A stretch of 64,000 bases of DNA from Aquatica leii (taxonomy: Eukaryota > Arthropoda > Insecta > Coleoptera > Lampyridae), in assembly GCA_035610365.1 (NCBI GenBank), contig CM069436.1, forward strand, positions 2,904,937-2,968,936. Reading direction: 5' to 3'. Of the stretch, positions 32,200 through 42,059 are shown piece after piece. The position numbers and the translations under genes are program-made. Under the pieces are notes generated by a model, which had not been told where the DNA came from, ran no database searches, and worked only from the letters and a program-made list of their open reading frames with translations. Within the stretch, counting starts at the first letter, position 1; each line of letters begins with the position of its first letter.

Positions 32200-33725
32200 C
32201 AGGGTGTCCCACGAGGTACTGTACATATTGAAATGATATGTTCCTTAGGTCAATTTAAGTAGAAAACGTCCTATAAACATAGGTCCAATTCGCCATAGTT
32301 ACACAGATACAAGCGTTAAAAGTTTATAACTGATCACACATTTTTTGGAAATTAATTATTCTTAGTCAACTGGGAAACAAAAACCGAACAATATGTCATT
32401 TATTGCTTTCTTTTCTACTAATGTCACAGTCGATTTTATTAAATGAAGTGTAATTTAAATGCAAAATGCCTTCTCATTTTTCTAACGAAGAGTATGCTGA
32501 TATCTTTTACATTTATGGATTTTGTGATGGAAATGCGAGATCTGCCATTAGGGAATATGAACGAAGATTTCCCAACAGGAGGGTGCCAAATCACCAAACC
32601 TTTTCTTCTGTGTTTCAACATGTACGGACTCATGGTTCATTTACCTCAGTTTCAACAAGATCTGACCGTCCTGTGCAGTTAAATGTGAATGCGCAGGAAA
32701 ACATTCTACAGATGGTTGATAGGAGTCCAGGGTTGAGTACTAGAAGAATTTCTTCTCGAACGGGACTCCCCCGTATGTCAGTATGGCGAACATTACATGA
32801 TGGGTTTTTGTATGCCTATCACATACAACAAGTTCAGCATCTGGAACCTGGAGATTTTGCTGCCCGGTTGAATTTCTGCCACTGGCTACAGGTAAATCCA
32901 CAATTAGTTCGATTCATTTTATTTAGCGACGAGGCGCAATTTACTAGAGATGGAGTGAACAATACACGTAATTCTTATTTGTGGTCATATCAAAATCCAC
33001 ATGGCACAACAGAAACTAACTTTCAGCGCAGATTTTCTGTTAACGTATGGTGTGGCATGATTGACGATCAACTTATTGGACCTTTTTTCTTTGAGGAACG
33101 TCTGACAGGAGAAGCATATGCTAACTTTTTGCGGAATGAATTGCTACCGCTTTTGGAAGAAGTACCTTTACTAACAAGACAACAAATGTTTCTGCAACAT
33201 GATGGAGCTCCTCCACATTTTAGTCGGCATGTGACCGAATATCTAAATGTTGCTTACCCCAATAGGTGGATTGGGCGTGGAGGCCCGCATGCTTGGCCAC
33301 CGAGATCGCCCGATCTCACACCTTTGGACTTCAATCTGTGGGGTCATGTGAAAAGTTTAGTATACGAGGTAAAAGTTAATACCAGAGCTGAACTAATACA
33401 GCGTATCCTGGATGTGTGTCAACAAACACGGAACAACCAGCAGGTGCTTCGAGCGGTTACTCGGTTTATTTTAGATCGCAGCCGTCGTTGTATTAATGCC
33501 GAAGGAGGTCATTTTGAGCATTTGATGTAATTTTTTTTGTTTGTTTTTTTTTGTTTGTTTTGTAGTTCGATTTTCTGTTTTCAATAATAATAATTTTCAG
33601 AAAATGTGTGAGCATTTATAAACTTTGAACGCTTGTATCTGTGTAACTATGACTATGGTTTTCTACTTAAATTGGCGTAAGAAACGTACCATTACAGTAT
33701 GTACAGTACCTCGTGGGACACCCTG
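32200..33725 (+). mobile_element. Full-length Tc1/mariner DD41D transposon
   Basis: A 1526-bp element lies between TA dinucleotides (32198-32199 and 33726-33727), the mariner target-site duplication. The termini CAGGGTGTCCCACGAGGTAC are perfect inverted repeats for 28 bp. Similarity of the inverted ends extends, with substitutions, over about 150 bp (32200-32355 against 33580-33725), including TTACACAGATACAAGCGTT. The only gene is a complete transposase. All parts needed for cut-and-paste movement are visible, so this is the best candidate for recent activity in the window. Confidence 0.95.
32466..33530 (+). CDS. DD41D mariner transposase, intact
   Basis: An uninterrupted 354-residue frame from the ATG at 32466. 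The N-terminal DUF4817-type helix-turn-helix reads FSNEEYADIFYIYGFCDGNA with RRFPNRRVPNHQTF. A second helical region (SPGLSTRRISSRTGLPRMSV) completes paired DNA binding. The catalytic domain has Asp in FILFSDEAQF, then QHDGAPPHF, then SPDLTPLDFNLWG; 41 residues separate the last two Asp. WIGRGGPHAWPPRSPD is the typical block between them. The C-terminus EGGHFEHLM is characteristic. Length matches the family. It would bind the flanking inverted repeats and move the element between TA sites in the nucleus. No frameshift or missing catalytic residue is seen. Confidence 0.95.
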   Translation: MPSHFSNEEYADIFYIYGFCDGNARSAIREYERRFPNRRVPNHQTFSSVFQHVRTHGSFTSVSTRSDRPVQLNVNAQENILQMVDRSPGLSTRRISSRTGLPRMSVWRTLHDGFLYAYHIQQVQHLEPGDFAARLNFCHWLQVNPQLVRFILFSDEAQFTRDGVNNTRNSYLWSYQNPHGTTETNFQRRFSVNVWCGMIDDQLIGPFFFEERLTGEAYANFLRNELLPLLEEVPLLTRQQMFLQHDGAPPHFSRHVTEYLNVAYPNRWIGRGGPHAWPPRSPDLTPLDFNLWGHVKSLVYEVKVNTRAELIQRILDVCQQTRNNQQVLRAVTRFILDRSRRCINAEGGHFEHLM

Positions 33726-33727
33726 TA

Positions 33728-34419
33728 TATGTTTCCAAAACTGTGTAAGTTGTAGGATGTAGCCATTCGCTTTGTGGTCGCAATACATTTTGAACTTGTA
33801 AAAACCTGCACATAATGATATACCAGTATCATCTTATTACAAACATACGCGCAGTCTCAGAGCTTCGCGAACTTGTACTGACTTGTTCAATTCGTCTTTA
33901 TAAATACTGATGTAAGACAAATACGTTTATTCGTTTCCTGAATCTTGAAAAGGAAAGTGCTAAAAAAATATTTAAAAAAATATAAACTGGTAGTTTATCA
34001 CACAAATTATAGTGAATCAGTGTTATTTTGTTTGAGAGTGCCGGAGAAAAGTAAGTACATTGTTTTTTACTAAATTTTAGTTTTGTACTCGTAGTTAGCA
34101 AAGATAGATAAATTACGCAAATCATGATTTCAGTTATTAGTAGTTTAATATTCAAATCATGCAAAATTACACGAGTACTCCTCAATAGTTTGTTTTTCAA
34201 AGTTTTAGCAATCGTTATTATAATTACAGTGCAACCAGTGCAATCTCCGTAATCCGAACTAATTTGTGCAAGATGTTCGGATTATCCTGTTTGCATTGTG
34301 TTTGTTGTTCTATTCTTGTTCTTTTATAGTTATTCTTTGTTCGTTTTAAATTTCTGCTGTTTTTTTTTTGGTCTTGTTCTTGTCGTTGTGTTGTTCAAGA
34401 TGGTTTTAAATTTAAGCAA
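33728..34419. other. Spacer between two mariner copies
   Basis: No gene is seen. A long minus-strand open frame (33898-34200) is hydrophobic and Lys-rich with no recognised motif and is probably chance. Confidence 0.4.
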
Positions 34420-35416
34420 ATGATAGACATGGTCTTCGTTCTTGGAGGGTGTAATAGAAATCCCCTGTTGGCATCGCGAATTTACTCCCAGCGTTTCCCA
34501 GAAAAACGAGCTCTTGGACGAAACATTTTAAAAAAAATATTAAAAAGATTTCTCGCCAATGGCTCCGTGAATCTTTTACCAAGGAACAGAAGAAATTCGG
34601 TTCGCATAGAAGAAAATCAATCCGTGGTCTTGTTGTGTATTCAAGAAAATAAGAATATCAGCATAAGGGAGCTACTCAGAGAAACTAAATTAGCAAGACA
34701 ACAGTGCAAAGAATCATTAAACAACACAAATACCATCCATACCACATTCAGTTACATCAGAAATTTTGGGTCGCGGACGACGTTTGCAGAATGGGCCACA
34801 AACAAATTTAACGAAAAAGAGGATTTTTTTTAAAAACGTCCTCTTTTCTGATGAATCGACTTTCCACAAAAATGGGTTGGTTAATCGGCACATTTTTCAT
34901 TATTATGATACTGATAACCCTCGTATTTCTCGTACAACTTCCCAATACATATGAGGCGGAATTTTGGGCGATCGAGTAATCGGACCGTACTTTTTGGATG
35001 GGAACCTAAATGGAAGAATGTACCTACACTTTTTACAAAACCGGCAACACGAATTATTAGAAGATGTCCCCTTGGCAGTAAGACAGAATATGTGGCTACA
35101 ACACGACGGAGCATCGTGTCATGCTACTCAAGAAATCAGAAATTTCTTAAACGCGCATTTCTAGGATCGCTGGATCGGAAGAGGAGAGCCAATTCAATCG
35201 CCTGACTGTACAAAATGCGATTTCTTTCTTTGGGGCTACATAAAAAATAAAGTTTATGCGTATCAACCTACTACAGCAGAGGATATGCGACACAGAATTA
35301 CAGCTGCCTTTAGAGAAATTACGCCAGATATTTTGAACAATGTCAACAACAACTTTAAAATGCGAATGAGAAAGTGTTTAGAGCACAATGGTATGTATTT
35401 CGAGCATTTGCTGTAA
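34420..35416 (+). pseudogene. Third DD41D mariner transposase, broken
   Basis: HTH part: MIDMVFVLGGCNRNPLLASR, then YSQRFPEKRALG (34420-34830). The first catalytic Asp is in VLFSDESTFHKNG after a frame change near 34830. VIGPYFLDGNLNG and WLQHDGASCHATQ follow from 34964. A TAG stop near 35162 interrupts just before DRWIGRGEP. The third block is SPDCTKCDFFLWGYIKNKVY, where a 4-residue deletion has removed the WPAR part, reducing the Asp spacing to 37. It ends MYFEHLL. It differs strongly from the other two copies, so it is a separate subfamily. No inverted repeat could be matched at either side. Confidence 0.85.
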
Positions 35417-35989
35417 TTTGTTGTAAATTAATAAATATTATAAAACTGTTTGCAAATTTTAAATTTCATTATTTTTAAAATAACCTCAATAATTACATTT
35501 ACTCAGATCATTACGATGTATAATAGCAAAATTATAATGAGAGCCACATTAGACGTAGCCAGCCGTCTATTCAACATTGAAACAAGCAAACCGTTATCCA
35601 AGGCATGCAAGATTATAGCGAATTCACAGAAATTTTCAAAATCTCTAAAGATCTCAAAAACCGATGGAAATAAGTGCAAAAACGTGATATCAGAAGAAAA
35701 AAAATTAAAGTTTGCGTTTCATAGACAAGAAAAAAATGCATACTTCCATTTAAGAAAAAAATTTTATTGGCGTTCAAAAAAAATTTGACAGTTAAAAATT
35801 TCAATGATTTCTTAACGAAAAGTTTCTTCTCAAATCAAATAGTCCAAACCGCATTGCTCTAAGTGCGATCATTCACGAGATATTCAAAATGGCGCAAAAG
35901 CAAAAGCAGACTTAAAGATGGAAGATTGGAGAGAGTAACAGGAACGCCATCTGCAACATAATGGTTAATATTTGAGGCAAGATCAGAAC
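35417..35989. other. Spacer
   Basis: A 112-residue plus-strand open frame at 35450-35788, Lys/Ile/Asn-rich, has no recognised domain and is not called a gene. Confidence 0.4.
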
Positions 35990-37943
35990 TTACCGCAGTA
36001 GATTTTTCGGTCTTCCTCGTGGGCAGATAGAACAGATGGGAGTTTCCGTCGTTCCTTTAATATACGGCTTGAGAGCCGATACATGATAATTGCCAAGGTG
36101 CACATCCGGTTCGTGGATATGAGCCACCTGGTAAGAAGTAGGCCAGTTTCGCTTAGTAATCAAATATGGTCCGTCGCCTCTAGGAGCGAGCTTGGACGTA
36201 AACTGCTTGACTGAATTACTCAATTGGTGTACATCGACAAAGACCAAATCACCGACGTTGTACGGAGTAACTTCACGTCTAGCTTTATCAGCATGTTTCT
36301 TTGCAACATCCTGTTTTAGTTCATGGGTTTCTCTGGCACGTTTTATCACTTGATCTATGTTTTTCAAGTATTAGGTGATCTCAGGTACAAAATTTTCGTT
36401 TTGAATAATAGCACGTAGATCGTGATGCACTTTGTATGGTGTTCGTGGTTCTCTTCCAAAAGCAAGAAACGCCAGTGAATACCCTGTGCTACTGTTCATA
36501 CACGTATTCATTGAAAACCTTACTGCAGGCAAAGCTTCTTTCCATTGGGTATGATCTTCACCACAAATGATCCCCAATTGGGTTTTTAGATCTCTGTTTC
36601 TTCGGGATTTGCTGAAGGATGGTAGACATGAATCAAATTTTGACAAAAACCTAAGCAATAGGTTACTATTTGCATTACTTCACAAACGAATTGAGGTCCA
36701 TTGTCACTGATGACTCAACGTGGTGTTCCATACCGTAAAATTACTTCGTCGACAAGACATTTTGCAGTGGCGGTAGTCAATGCAAACAGCTCCATCTATT
36801 TAGTAGCGGTATTTTGAACTGCAAACACCCATTTCTCGTCAGTAAGGGCTTCGGGAAGTGGTCCAAACAAATCAATTGCAAGCGTCTCAAAGCGCTGATT
36901 GGAGATAGCAGTTTGTAGCAACCCAGCAGGTTTTAGGTTAGTGGGCTTATAACGCTGGCAAGCTATATATTTTTTCACATGGTTAGTGACATCTTGATGC
37001 ATAGTAAGCCAGTAAAAACTATTAGAAATTCTACGTAATGTTTTCTCAATACCATAGTGTTCGGTGGTAGATTAGTCATGATGCTGATTTGGGACATCTA
37101 ATTGAGCAGGAGTCAACATCAGGCACGTAACGATACAGCACACCAGATAACATGACATAACCACGATCGCTCCATCGAGTATAATCAATTAGACTCGGGT
37201 TGTCCGATTCAAAGGTATCTATGATCTTTTTGATGTTTGAATCGTCATTTTGTTGCTCCCTAAGATTTCTTGCAGATTTTTGTGTTACAGTACTAACTGA
37301 AACAGTCCGTTGTATATCAGTGTCCGAAGGCGGTCGTGAAAGGCAGTCGGCTATGACGTTAGTTTTTCCAGGTATATAATCTATTTGTAGATCATATTTG
37401 AGAGGTTGATGATCAGTTTTTATAATAACTTGTGATCCTTCTAAATTTTTTTACAGCATACACCAAACTTAGAACTTCACGTTCCGTACAACAGTAATTG
37501 ACTTCAGCAGGAGTGAGAAGGCGACTAATATACTCCTTTCATGCGCTGATAGAGTATGAACTTGCATCACATTTGATGACATAAAGCAGATTTAAATCTG
37601 CTTGCCTTCAAATTGGAGGAGACGATAATGCATGTTTTAACTTAGTAAATGCGGTTTCTTCAGCATCTCCCCATTTAAATTTTGCTGCTTTGCGAGTCAA
37701 TAAACTAAACGGTTTCGAAATGTCGGCGAAATGTTTAATAAATCGCCGAAACCAGCTACACGTTTGTAAGAACGAGATGACATGCTTGACATTAGTGAGT
37801 CGTGGGATATCAATTATTGCGCGAGTTTTTTCACAGTTGGCTTGTATTCCACCTGGCGTTATCAAATATTCGAGATAAGAAACCGAATCACACGCGAACG
37901 TACACTTTGAACGATTTACACATAGTTTAAACAAGTCTTTCAA
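35990..37943 (-). pseudogene. Gypsy-type Pol remnant of element B
   Basis: RT end: NRSKCTFACDSVSYLEYLIT, then a PRLTNVKHVISFLQ block with WFRRFI and LLTRKAAKFKWGD (37943-37608). RNase H: CTEREVLSLVYAVKKF near 37490-37440. The integrase zinc domain has H.G..K near 37050 and DVTNHVKKYIACQRYK at 36990. The core has LAIDLFGPLPEALTDEKW, the first catalytic Asp (near 36880), VISDNGPQFVCE, the second (near 36700), then QWKEALPAVRFSMNT. The C-terminal NVGDLVFVDVHQL and RGDGPYLIT blocks are open from 36367 to 35990. Several stops separate these parts. Confidence 0.8.
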
Positions 37944-37959
37944 ATAGTTTTTGTAAGTA

Positions 37960-38900
37960 CAAGGTGGGCGTTGAAGACATTGAGATCTTACGAATCCTGG
38001 TTTACCACACCCAAAACAGACAAGTTTGTTAACAGAAGGCGAAGAATGATTTTCAGTAATGGGTTTTTGTGAGCGCGCTAGAAAACCAGCAACCGTCTTT
38101 CATGTGACCATAGTTATGACCATAGGTGCATTTAGGTCTAAGAACTTATCATTAGCAAGCAAATGATTTTTTTTGTGGTAAGTAAACATCACGTTTGTCC
38201 ATAAAATTTTATTCAACAGATCGAGCTTTGTCAACAAGAGTAGAAAAATCAGTAATTCCTTCTCTTGGTAACAGTGTTCTAATTCTAGAGTTCAAACGAC
38301 CATAAATCATATTTAATTTATAAATTTCGTGTAATTCAGGGTAAATAGGCAAACGCGATAAGAGTGAGCGAGCATTGGCAACGAAAATATCCGTTGGTTG
38401 CTTATCACCTTGTTCTGTAGAAAACAGCTCCCGTAATATTTGGTAAGGCTTTTTTTTTATAACCGAAAGCATGACGCAACGACTTTAAAGCTTCATCCCA
38501 AGATGCGACAGCAGCTTTTCTATCATGCTACCAAGTTGCAGCGTGACCAAGTAGCACTGACAATCCTTTAATTGCATTTTCATCGGTAATATTTAGACAA
38601 TCTTTGTACACTGTGATAGCATCTATAAATAAATGCATCACAATCTTCCGTTTTGTTACCGGAAAATCTAAAAAAGCGCTTAGAAAAGTTTCCAGAATTT
38701 TGCTGAAACGTTAAATTAGGTGAATTAGCACTTTGGATAGAAGCACCAATATTTGCAATGAACGTTTAGATTTGTTCGTCAGTCATATTAATGGTAGAGC
38801 GTTCTATAACTTGAATTGAATTTTCCGTATCAGATTGAATTTTTATATAAATTGGACCATCTTCAAGCGGACGGTCGGTACGGCTCCGTAAGTTATGCAG
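37960..38900 (-). pseudogene. Gypsy-type Gag remnant of element B
   Basis: An 87-residue open part (38472-38209) reads PYQILRELFSTEQGDKQPTD and MIYGRLNSRIRTLLP, typical of the gag capsid C-terminal region. A stop separates it from a C-terminal part with one CCHC-like knuckle CFGCGKPGFVRSQC (near 38020-37980; the His is replaced by a residue not fitting the consensus). Shortly after the knuckle the sequence changes directly to RT. Upstream to 38900 only scattered gag-like frames remain. Confidence 0.65.
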
Positions 38901-39444
38901 TATAAACAATGTTCGTAATATACTAACTAAGTAAAAAAACTTAGTCTGTAGCGTTTGAATTTCAGTTCGATAATTTTAGATACAGACCAGATAGGCACAT
39001 GCTGTATGCACAATTACGAAAATTAATTAGCGCAATATTTAATCATTCAATAAAATAAATCAGCTGTTTATATACGCGAAATTGAAAACAACTACGTTAC
39101 ATTTAATCAGTGCACAAAATTATAAAACGTTTTTAAATGTTTATATTTAGTTTACACTAGATGTCATTGAACAGATTAGCAACACGCGGTTGTATGATTG
39201 TACGAATAAATCGCGTAAATACAAAAGCACTGCGTTAATCAATGAATTATGCTTGGAATTTCCCGCAAAACGGCATCTTCAAATAAATTGAAATTGTACT
39301 TACAATAAGTTTCTTCTGAAACTTTTCTTACTTTCCCTGCACTCCCGATGCTTTCCAAATTGTTTTATGGGTTTCTAGTACCGTTTGCACAATTTGCCAC
39401 TTTAAAAATTGCGTTGAAACAGCCCCACGTTGGGCGCCATTAGA

Positions 39445-39674
39445 TGTACCGGTATTATTTTAGTGTAATTTTAGACAACTTAAATAAAACTTGTAACTAA
39501 AACATTTACAGCCACTTAATTAGAATTTTATTGGTAACTAACGGTTCACATTAAATATAAGATTATCTTCAAAACGATAATTATTAACTTAAAAAATTCG
39601 TACACGTTATGCATCTATTTTTCATTTCTGACGCACACGCTCTACGATTACATTTGAATGTTACAATTTGTTAA
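39445..39674 (-). repeat. LTR and primer-binding site of gypsy-type element B
   Basis: On the minus strand TGTAACATTC...ACCGGTACA, about 230 bp with TG...CA ends, then TCTAA and the primer-binding site TGGCGCCCAACGTGGGGC (39422-39439), a match class seen in many retroelements. The outer boundary is inferred only from the TG end. Confidence 0.6.
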
Positions 39675-39755
39675 AACTTATTTTAAGATAATTTTTCGAT
39701 GTTTTTATTATTAAGGGAGATATGGAGGAAGTGCGCTTAAGTAGGGCACCCTGTA
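39675..39755. repeat. Mariner-type nonautonomous terminal fragment
   Basis: It ends GTAGGGCACCCTG-TA at 39753, like the DD41D termini, and contains AAACTTATTTTAAGATAA, shared in reverse complement with 29015-29040. Only one end is seen. Confidence 0.4.
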
Positions 39756-42059
39756 TATCGAGATGATAGTTGATTTGACTTCTAGCATTCAACGTGCAAG
39801 TTTTGGTTATAAATCAACAATGTACGAGTGTGCAGCAAAAAATTGTAAATCAAATAAACTGTAAAAAACTGAATTAAATTGCCCGATCTATGATTCTTAA
39901 ATTTAAAAAATAGAATAAAAACTGTAACAACTAAACGAAAATAAAAAAAATCGAAAACTAAAAATTAAAAAAAAAACAACAAACGAAAACGAAAAAAATA
40001 TGTAATACGTAATACTAAATACATTCAAAAAACGTCGATATTGAGCGTGTCTCTACATAATGAAAACACGCAGTAAATGACTGAAAGTACAATTTCATTG
40101 AAAAAAGTTTGTAAATGTATACAGCAGTTAATTTTAATAAAATTCCAATCTAAAAGATTTATACTCGTAATTTTAATTTTCATACATTTAAGTATTCGTT
40201 TCGCATTAAATACTTTTTAACACCTCCAGGCTGTTTTTAATTTTTTCACCGTTGTATAGATTTTCTGTTTAAAAGAGAAAATGCAATATTAATTTTCTTA
40301 ACCACAAATCTTTTTTAAACGTCAAATACAATACAGTAAAAGGTAATTAATGTTTGTTGCTTAAACAGAAATCATAAACACTTCCACTTTTTAAGAAAGT
40401 TATATTTGAGTTTTTCTCGGTTTAACGGTTTTTATTTCACACTTCTGCTAGTTTTCATGTGGTAAAAAATTAGTTTTTTTTTTACTTTCATAATTAGCAC
40501 TTTCAGGTTTAATCTTCTAAATTCTCTCCATAGATAAGAAACATTAATCATAGATTATTTATCACTTTTAATCTGTATTTTATATACTGGGATACGTTTT
40601 AAAATCATTTAATAATAAAATAAAAATGATTAAAATGGTTTAAAGAATTTACAAAGAGGACACAAAAAAATTTCAAAAAAAAGATTAAAAAATTTAAATA
40701 CTATAGATACTAGAAAAACCTATAAAAAATTTGATAGTGGTGCCATCTCGTAGTGAAAGTTATAACGTAATAAAGATAACTGTAGACTATAAGACGAAGA
40801 ACGTTGTAAAATTAATTATAAACCAGCGTAATTCAAAATAGTTTTGATTAAAATGCAACATAAATACATTGGGGGTGAAACAATGTCAATGCTATTGTGC
40901 AAATGCTACCAGAGTGAACCACTGGTCGTTTAGCCTTTTTAAGACTCATCGGCAGTAGGAGATATACTCTAATGTATTTCCACAAATGGATCGACCAACA
41001 TTGTAGCTTACATTTTAAATATGAAGAGGATAACCATAAACAAAATTTGATGGCGGTGTCATTTTGTAATTTAAGTTACTACTTAATAAAAGTAACTGTA
41101 AATACAAACCTTATAGCATTTTTTTGTTGCCAAATGTTTTTTTAAAGCGCGTATGCAGCCAACAAAGGATCTCGGTTATGCATATACTTGCTTCTTATTG
41201 GCCTGAGTTTTATTGAAGCCTCACAATGGGATTTTCTAAGTGTTTCTAACAATGTTTTGTTTTAATCAAAGAGAAAATTGCGCAAAGTTATCAGATGTAA
41301 AATAAAATAAAATTATCGCAAGTGATTCCATGTCCATTTCCAACGTATAAATTGTTTCTTGAATCAAAAAGTATAACAAAGTTTTATTCCATTATTGTTT
41401 AGATGTGGCTTTATATAGATTCGAAAAAAACAACCTATAACGTGACATTGTAGACGACCTGGTAGGTAGAAAGGCTCCGGCTAGCACAAATTAGGTATGC
41501 TAACACGACTAGCACAAGAATATAATTAAAACAATAACGTTACGATTCACCCCCCCCCTTCTAAATTTCAAATTCGTCAGAACTTAAACAAAAGTCCTTA
41601 AAATACCATATACCTTTTAAAGTTTGGTTTCTAAATTCATTATTTTATTAGTAGAATAACCAACTTTACGTTTAATCTAAAAGAAGTTAGACAAAGCGTA
41701 GTTCTTTCGTCGAACGGACTGACAGACTTGACTGTAACCAACTTCTCTTCAGCGGATCCTGTTGGTTACATCCCCAAACACCACTAAAATATCACTAAAG
41801 GAAAAAAAAGGGCGCCACCTCATAAGCCACTAGTAGAATACACAGTCAAGAAGTGGCCTAGAATAACCCGCTGAAAATAAATTCATCACCTCCCTATCCG
41901 TTTGCTAGAAGTAACATTGGAAATAGTATGGCGGAGGCTGTCTATTGTATCCCCGCACAGAAAACCATATAACTCTTCTTTTTTGCGGATGACGGCCAGG
42001 AAGGAGGCAAAACAACCGTAATCACTGAAAACCTGAGTACTAAGATAGCTTAGCTGACC
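39756..42059. other. AT-rich spacer
   Basis: No gene is seen. Two diverged stretches resemble each other: GATAGTGGTGCCATCTCGTAG with AATAAAGATAACTGTAGA at 40734, and GATGGCGGTGTCATTTTG with AATAAAAGTAACTGTAAA at 41048. They are about 315 bp apart and may be an old duplication. A C-run lies at 41551-41560. Possible EN sequence of the next element upstream of 42060 is not recognisable. Confidence 0.4.

Larger units (their letters stand above)
35990..39674 (-). mobile_element. Ty3/gypsy-type LTR retrotransposon B, deleted and decayed
   Basis: Minus-strand order: LTR (39445-39674), primer-binding site TGGCGCCCAACG just inside it, gag remnants (38000-38900), an abrupt junction into late RT (37608-37943), RNase H (about 37440-37530), integrase with zinc-binding domain (36370-37040) and integrase C-terminus (35990-36367). 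The left LTR is not recognised, so the 3' end is truncated. A deletion joins the gag zinc knuckle directly to the RT thumb, removing protease and the catalytic RT. Many stops follow. Confidence 0.8.

Noticed and set aside
35450..35788. 112-residue Lys-rich open frame
   Set aside because: Low complexity and no motif; AT-rich DNA gives such frames by chance.
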